Part shown: piece after piece, positions 58,944-64,000 of the stretch
How positions within the stretch are numbered: position 1 is the stretch's first letter
Layout of the letters: every line of letters begins with the position of its first letter
Origin: Nitzschia sp. pyKryTriq1
Taxonomy: Eukaryota; Bacillariophyta; Bacillariophyceae; Bacillariales; Bacillariaceae
Length of the DNA stretch: 64,000 nt
NCBI GenBank assembly: GCA_956465555.1
Contig: OY101115.1
Coordinates: forward strand, 4,192,120 to 4,256,119
Reading direction: 5' to 3'
Made by a program: the position numbers and the translations under genes
The notes under the pieces: model-generated
The model's input: the letters and a program-made list of their open reading frames with translations, nothing else
What the model was told of the DNA's origin: nothing
Databases searched by the model: none

Positions 58944-59726
58944 TTATCCTAGAGGATCAAATATAGCGGGCGTTTCCCACAATCCTGGAAGGGCATTAGG
59001 AAATTCTTCAATGGTTGCCAAACTCAAGTCGACAGAAGGATCGTTTGCCTCAGGTCGATCTCCAGGCAAGATGCGGCCCTCTTCTGACTTGCCAGTGATC
59101 AATACCGTCTTCATTCCTAAATTCTTGGCTTGGCGAATATTCTTCATGGAATCTTCCACCATTATACACGATTCTGGAGAGGGATGACCAATGCTCTTAA
59201 ATATTGTCTCAAAAGCGGCCGCTTCAGGTTTGCAATGGGGCAAGACATCGTCGACAGCATACAATCGTTCTTCCCCAAACAACTCGAACAATCCTAGTGT
59301 TTCCAGGACTCTTTTCACATAAGCTCGTGGTCCATTCGAAAAGGCGACCAATATCAGTGGACACGTTTGTAATTTCTCCTTTAACTCTTTCTTGGGAGCA
59401 CCCAGTTTGGAATAATCCAAATTTGTCGCCCAATACTCGTCGAGATGTTTCGTATCAAATGTGGGAGCTCCTTCTGGGAAACGACCTTCTTGTTGCGCCA
59501 CGGTGAGTGCTTTGGCGGTCGCATGATATCGTTCAAAGTATTCGTCTCGGATTGCCTTGGCGTGCGCCAGGGAATCAAATTTTAGGTGATCCACCATGTA
59601 CTGTTGGACGATCTCGCCATTGCGATGGGCAGTGAATCCCGTGCCGACGTCGTACAACGTATCGTCCACGTCAAAAATCAATGTCGTGACGACTGCTCGT
59701 CCATTGTTACTGTTTGGTTCGGGCAT
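58944..59726 (-). CDS. HAD-superfamily pyrimidine 5'-nucleotidase-like (SDT1/PHM8 type)
   Basis: Single exon, 260 aa from ATG at 59726. All four HAD motifs are visible: motif I FDVDDTLYD (nucleophile Asp19), motif II FSNGPRAYVKRVL, motif III Lys in HCKPEAAAFETIF, motif IV CIMVEDSMKNIRQAKNLG. DVDDTLY plus SNG and a four-helix cap (YMVDHLKFDSLAHAKAIRDE) are typical of the yeast Sdt1/Phm8 pyrimidine-nucleotidase group, which dephosphorylates UMP/CMP and related nucleotides. No targeting peptide is clear. The gene overlaps nothing and lies tail-to-tail with the UBL/PUB gene (204 bp). Confidence 0.83.
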   Translation of the reverse strand: MPEPNSNNGRAVVTTLIFDVDDTLYDVGTGFTAHRNGEIVQQYMVDHLKFDSLAHAKAIRDEYFERYHATAKALTVAQQEGRFPEGAPTFDTKHLDEYWATNLDYSKLGAPKKELKEKLQTCPLILVAFSNGPRAYVKRVLETLGLFELFGEERLYAVDDVLPHCKPEAAAFETIFKSIGHPSPESCIMVEDSMKNIRQAKNLGMKTVLITGKSEEGRILPGDRPEANDPSVDLSLATIEEFPNALPGLWETPAIFDPLG

Positions 59727-60349
59727 TTGTGCGTATCATATTATGTAGTAAAGACGTTCGTCCCGATGAATGAATAAAAGAAAATAGTGGAAGAAGAATC
59801 TTCATCATCACCTCGTCATCTCATCTCCGTCATCATCGTCGATCTTCATCTTTCGTCGTCATCATTCTTCGTCTGTACGGTCGGTCCCGGGACTTGTACT
59901 GTACCTGGTGCGGTACCGGTACACGGTACACGGTACGCAGTACCGGTACGGTATGGTAGGGTACAAGTAGGTACGGTAGATGCATAGCAGTGATCCGAGC
60001 ACGGACTACTTCGATCTTACTCCAAAATCTCGAATGAGATACATAGGGTTCGTGCATTATTAATTGTGACACCCGTTATTAGCAAGTTCAAAACATAAAA
60101 AACATACGTCACGAAGGTTGTAATGGCTCTGCGGCCGCGCATCTTGCAACCAAACTGATAGCTGTGCATCGTGAGAACACGTGTCATTATGAGGAAAAGT
60201 TGCAGTTTATTTATGTTGTGGTGACGGCCGTCTCGCACTACAAGTACGAGTACCAGTACTACACGAAAAAGAAGAACCTTTCTACCGGTCCATCACTATT
60301 TCAACAACCCCGAACATAACAGTACGAGTACCGGTGTATCGATCGATCG

Positions 60350-60381
<32 letters not shown>

Positions 60382-60672
60382 CCCTCGTCATCGCAAAAGA
60401 TAATACTCCCATCATCGTCTCCATTGCGTTGTGTTTACTGACATTCAAAATTCCTTTTGGATCGTTCATCGAACCTTCCGGCGCTGACTGCTGTCTACTA
60501 GAAACCTTCCGCTACTGAAACTTCCAAAGGCAGAGATCATCGTCCGAGATATTTTTTAACGACACGGCCTGCCTTTCAATCTTTCCTGCATTCGAAGCTC
60601 GAACTCCTGTGTTAAACCTCTCCTGCTGCTTGTGACATAGAATAATTTCGCTTATCATAATCTACTACCGGT
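59727..60672. other. Divergent intergenic region with GTAC tracts and ATCA microsatellite
   Basis: 946 bp between the HAD gene start and the next plus gene. GTAC tracts at about 59885-59975 (GGTGCGGTACCGGTACACGG) and 60235-60335; GATC and TCAA microsatellite at about 60339-60382. No supported gene. Confidence 0.55.
60339..60382. repeat. GATC/TCAA microsatellite
   Basis: About four GATC units grade into about eight TCAA units. Simple repeat in the intergenic region. Confidence 0.85.
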
Positions 60673-61311
60673 ATGGGAAATCAACCGCCGTCGTCGCCTT
60701 GTTTCGACGATCAAGTCTACACGACTTTATCCTGGGCCGATGCACAAGGAAGCTGCCGAAATCTATGCAACGCGACTACCAACAAGAGAAAGGAAAAGGA
60801 TTCTTCTCCGATAGAGTTTGTGCGCAAAACTCCTGCTCGCCCGCCCAAGCCTGAGCAGCGCCAAGATGATATATCCGAGACACTATCGAGCACCTTGACT
60901 CCGAAATACCACGACCCTCTACCAGCTCTGACGGACAATTTGTCGAGCTCCGACCCGGAGGAGGAAGAGGATCGGAATAATCCTCAGCATCGCTTTCGCT
61001 CACATACAAGGCCGCGCTTCAATGCAGCAGCACCTCTGGGTACGGAAGGCAATGCGATTCAGCTTCATAATCAGCCCCTGAGTCTAAGTCTATCACACAG
61101 TGCCGAGTACTATCTCGGCGTGGGGGCAGCGTCTTCCAACGACCACACGAATACGACTAGTGGTAGCCTGGAACGAGATGCACGAGTAGATTTAGGAACA
61201 TCCAGGGGAAGTAGTGGTGGAAGAGAAGATGTGGACGAATACTATTTTGATATCAGCGAAGAACGATTATTGCATGATCATCATCAGCATGGCGAGGAAC
61301 GAGACGAATAG
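60673..61311 (+). CDS. Unknown protein, possibly N-myristoylated
   Basis: Single exon, 212 aa, ATG at 60673. It begins MGNQPPSSPC, with Gly2 followed by Asn and a Ser at position 7, close to an N-myristoylation pattern, and Cys10 as a possible palmitoylation site. The rest is polar and mostly disordered (RKTPARPPKPEQRQDDISET, SSSDPEEEEDRNNPQHRFRS), ending with VDEYYFDISEERLLHDHHQH. No recognised domain. A membrane-associated regulatory protein is plausible but unproven. Confidence 0.6.
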   Translation: MGNQPPSSPCFDDQVYTTLSWADAQGSCRNLCNATTNKRKEKDSSPIEFVRKTPARPPKPEQRQDDISETLSSTLTPKYHDPLPALTDNLSSSDPEEEEDRNNPQHRFRSHTRPRFNAAAPLGTEGNAIQLHNQPLSLSLSHSAEYYLGVGAASSNDHTNTTSGSLERDARVDLGTSRGSSGGREDVDEYYFDISEERLLHDHHQHGEERDE

Positions 61312-62738
61312 TCGACATTCAGTGATACAATTTTGAGCGCTCCGTCCGTGGGCCATCCGCTTCTACACTTATCGTTTCATAAGCTAGGTGCTGTTGTCTG
61401 CACCTGTGTATTCGGGCTGCACAGATTTCAGCCAGTTGGTGATGTCAGCATCATAGCATTGTTGTTTGATGATGATGATTCTTCATTCTCTACCGGTAGC
61501 TAGAGAGGAGTATGCGAGTAGACGACAGTACCGGTACATAATACACGAGCGCGTGAGCAATGTATTGAAACATTCACTAAGTAGAGTACTACCGAGTACC
61601 TGGTAGTCTGTACCCGATACCGGTAGACTACTCCTCTGGGTAGAGTACTAGTACTAGTAGAGAGTGGAGTCCTCCTCGAACTGTTGGTACGTAGACTTAG
61701 CTACCCCCTAGTCAATCTCTGGTGCTATTGTCGTTCCGGCGCAAGAGAGATTCATTGATCTCGAGGAGCGTCAAGGCGTGGTACAGAAGTACTGTCTAAA
61801 TTAGACAGTGCACTTTTTCGATGCTTTACTAGTACGAGGATATAATATGGTACCCGTGGCACAGTTCGAGTACCCCCTGTTACAGAGTACTTGTATTCGT
61901 ATTGTACCTGGTGCAAGAAGTAGTCTACTCGTCGTACCAGCAGAGGTACCTTCTTGTACTGTAGACTTGTAGACCACCTGCTGGTACCAGTTACACGGTA
62001 CCTGGTACAGTACCGGTATGTACTACTACTACTGCTTAGTCTTGCGTCTCGCAAGAAATTGTTGTTCCCGAGCGTGACTGGTCTGGGATCCACGAACCAC
62101 GTCATCAGTCAAAATCGCGCTATGCGCGCGCTCGCCGCCCCTCTTTTCGGAAAATCGGGGCACATTCTTCAACAGCCAGCGTTCGTGTAAGGTACAGTAC
62201 AGTAAGTACTGTACGTACCAGTACAGTGCTCAGTCTACTGGTACTTTACGACACAGGCTACATGTGTGCGGTACGTACGGTACCGGTACGTAGGCATTCT
62301 ACCACCACGTGTGTCCAATCTACCGTACGGACAAACGCAATCGAGGGTCCGTAAAACAAAGGATGGTAAAACCAATGCTCCCCTTGTACGGTACCGTACA
62401 GTACCAGGTACCGCACCGGAACAGTACCTGTACCAGGTACAGGTACAGGTACTGTATGTACCTGTACTACTGTACGTCTTCTCAGTACAACCGGTATGTA
62501 CAACCTGCTGGTACAGTGTACCGGTACAGTACGTGAAAATTGTACAGTAGCCTGGTACTGTTCGTGCTCAGTTTTAGCCCTCCGACGACCCAGCACGACG
62601 ACCCCCTCATCATTCCTCTCGTCACTTATTTCCCGTTTCTTCCTCTCGTCGGCATCTCGTCGTAACAAGAACGACGACGAAGACACAATTTTAACAAACC
62701 GGTAATAATAGCCTATCCTTCGAGTACTCTTTAATCCC
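61312..62738. other. 1.4-kb intergenic region with the densest GTAC tracts
   Basis: Between two plus-strand genes. GTAC-centred palindromes occur almost continuously at about 61495-61645, 61780-62035 and 62190-62560. In 62191-62245 there are at least seven GTAC sites in about 55 bases, and in 62401-62480 about ten in 80 bases. Forms include GGTACC, CCGGTACC, AGTACT and TACCAGGTA. The open frames that cross it (for example on the minus strand 62258-62755) have unnatural Val/Pro/Tyr/Arg/Thr-rich translations produced by the motif and are not genes. Confidence 0.7.
62190..62560. repeat. Dense GTAC/TACCGGTA palindrome tract
   Basis: The best example of the tract class: short inverted and direct combinations of GTAC with A/C/G/T spacers (CAGGTACAGGTACAGGTACT, CCGTACAGTACCAGGTACCG). 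The arrangement is not a clean tandem repeat; unit order varies. Both strands read similarly because the core is self-complementary. Confidence 0.85.
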
Positions 62739-64000
62739 ATGACCATGACCGCCACTTCCGATCGTCACGAAGAGTCTGCTCTAGGCAGCGGAGACGCAAG
62801 TCCCTCTTCTTTTACCAAGGTAAGACCAACCAGAGACTCTGGAGGTGAGGATTGGTTATTCTGTTTAGTTTCAGCGCCTGTTGTGCTAACGTGAATGCAC
62901 ATCATATTATTTTTATTCTCGTCGAAAGATCTTCAACAAGTCGACACAGTACACCGAGGAGGCGATTCAAACGTTCGAACACACCTTCGGCAAGCATTAC
63001 ATGTCGGCGGGAGGAGAAGCCATGACGGGTTTGATGATGGGAGCCTTGCAGGCACCCAAGGGCTGCTCCATGCTCGACATTGGCTTTGGCATCGGCGGTG
63101 CCGCTTATGCATTTGCCGAGACCTTGGATGCGACAGTCCGTGGGATCGATGTCGGTGTTCAAGGATGCGAATTGGCCAAGGCGGAGCTAGTTCGACGCAA
63201 CGAGGAACGTGTGGCCGCTGGACTCACTCCACTTAAAATTACTTTTGAGCTGGAAGACTGCACCCAGGCTGATTACGCGCCAGAATCGTTCGATGTTATT
63301 TATTCGCGAGACACTTTTGTTCATTTGTCTGCCGAGAGCAAGGAAAAGGTATTTGCCAACTGTTTCAAATGGCTCAAGCCGGGTGGAAAGATCTGCATCG
63401 CCGACTATTCCCTCGGACGCAATTCCGACGCGTCGGGACAACCGACGCCAGCATTTGCCCAGTATTTGCAGGCTCGAGACTACCATATGTACACTGCTAA
63501 GCAATATTCGGTGGCCCTGGAAACACCGGGATTCACCGATGTCAATGCGAGAGATATGGCGCATTGGTACTGTGTCACCTGCCAGACCGAATTGGATCGA
63601 GTAGCCCAACCTGGACCCAGTCGCGAAAAGTGTCTGGAAGAACAGGGAGCAGAACAAGTGGCCAAGCTGGAGCAAACCTACGAAAACAAAATTCAAATGA
63701 CCTTGCGGGGAGATCGTTCTTATGTTTTGATTACAGGTGTCAAGGCTGATGGTGAGGCTGAATCGTCGGCGTCGCTCCAAAAAGAAGTCCAAGAAGCCTA
63801 TCTGAAGCTTTACAACAAAGGATGGGTCATGAGTTGCGACGGAAACTTGTCGGCACGGGTGGCTCCAGGATCGCCTGACTTTTTCGTGACACCCACGGGC
63901 ATTGATGCTACCCAGATTGAACCCTCACAAATTGTTCGTTGCAATGGCAACGGCAAGACCGATGGTGCTATCAAACCGACTTCGGAAGTGGATTTGCACA
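62739..64000 (+). CDS. SAM-dependent methyltransferase (PMT-like) fused to class II aldolase domain, 3' end outside window
   Basis: Exon 1 62739-62819, intron of 109 bp, exon 2 from 62929 and open to the window end. The first domain is close to phosphoethanolamine/phosphobase N-methyltransferases: YMSAGGEAMTGLMMGALQAP, SAM motif I MLDIGFGIGG (about residues 76-84), FELEDCTQADYAPESFDVIY, SRDTFVHLSAESKEKVFANC, FKWLKPGGKICIADYSLG. At about residue 312 a class II aldolase/adducin-type domain begins: AYLKLYNKGWVMSCDGNLSA, FFVTPTGIDATQIEPSQIV and IKPTSEVDLH, matching the family's N-x-S, T-P-S/T-G and KPSSE motifs. Such domains retro-aldol-cleave sugar phosphates or dehydrate methylthioribulose-phosphate. 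Joining the two in one polypeptide is unusual; the substrate link is unknown. No presequence is clear, so a cytosolic protein is likely. Confidence 0.82.

Noticed and set aside
62258-62755. 165-codon minus-strand frame
   Set aside because: Most of it is a translation of the GTAC tract (VPVPGTGTVPVRY type), which reads open in several frames because GTAC-based repeats avoid stops.
1-64000. tRNA, rRNA, CRISPR array or bacterial-type operon
   Set aside because: No cloverleaf-type or rRNA sequence and no spaced direct-repeat array was recognised by eye; genes carry introns and separate spacing.

Overview
The window looks like nuclear DNA of a photosynthetic stramenopile, most likely a diatom. 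Four genes begin with a hydrophobic signal peptide whose predicted cleavage site is followed directly by Phe (A|F or G|F, one of them AFAP). This is the ASAFAP-type presequence that sends diatom proteins through the ER into the four-membrane plastid. A diatom-style HSF gene and a bZIP gene, compact genes with zero to two GT-AG introns (mostly 67 to 217 bp) and gene-dense but separate transcription units fit the same picture. No rRNA, tRNA or CRISPR array was seen.

Layout. 0-19.6 kb: a cut-off acidic protein, two family-92 (DUF23) glycosyltransferase paralogs, an ankyrin protein, an unknown protein with a possible 2-oxoglutarate oxygenase pattern, a plastid DnaJ, an acidic repeat protein and an IAH1-like SGNH esterase. 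20-35.3 kb: a PCIF1-type cap m6A methyltransferase, an IMP2-like mitochondrial protease, a second plastid DnaJ, a PDZ protein, a plastid AlgH/UPF0301 protein, a UBA plus ZnF-UBP protein, a patatin-like lipase, a TMEM144-like transporter and an unknown, probably mitochondrial, membrane protein. 35.5-41.2 kb: a secreted PLC-like phosphodiesterase whose last intron seems to hold a recent 0.9-kb insertion flanked by 143/149-bp direct repeats, then a long low-complexity protein. 43.5-52.7 kb: HSF, a Sec14-like protein, a plastid PDZ protein, a VHL-like/prolyl-4-hydroxylase-like fusion, a coiled-coil protein and a group-XII-like PLA2 with an altered active site. 55-64 kb: bZIP factor, UBL-PUB-STI1-UIM ubiquitin receptor, HAD nucleotidase, a possibly myristoylated unknown, and a methyltransferase/class II aldolase fusion that runs off the end.

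The genes do not form an operon or one pathway; this is ordinary eukaryotic gene order with several head-to-head pairs. Shared themes are proteostasis (two DnaJ, ubiquitin receptors, an HSF) and secretory-pathway enzymes. The most striking non-genic signal is a set of intergenic tracts packed with GTAC-centred palindromes (GGTACC, TACCGGTA, AGTACT), repeated across the window and densest at 61.5-62.6 kb. Exon boundaries given here come from reading-frame continuity, GT-AG signals and paralog or family comparison by eye; no alignment or database search was run.
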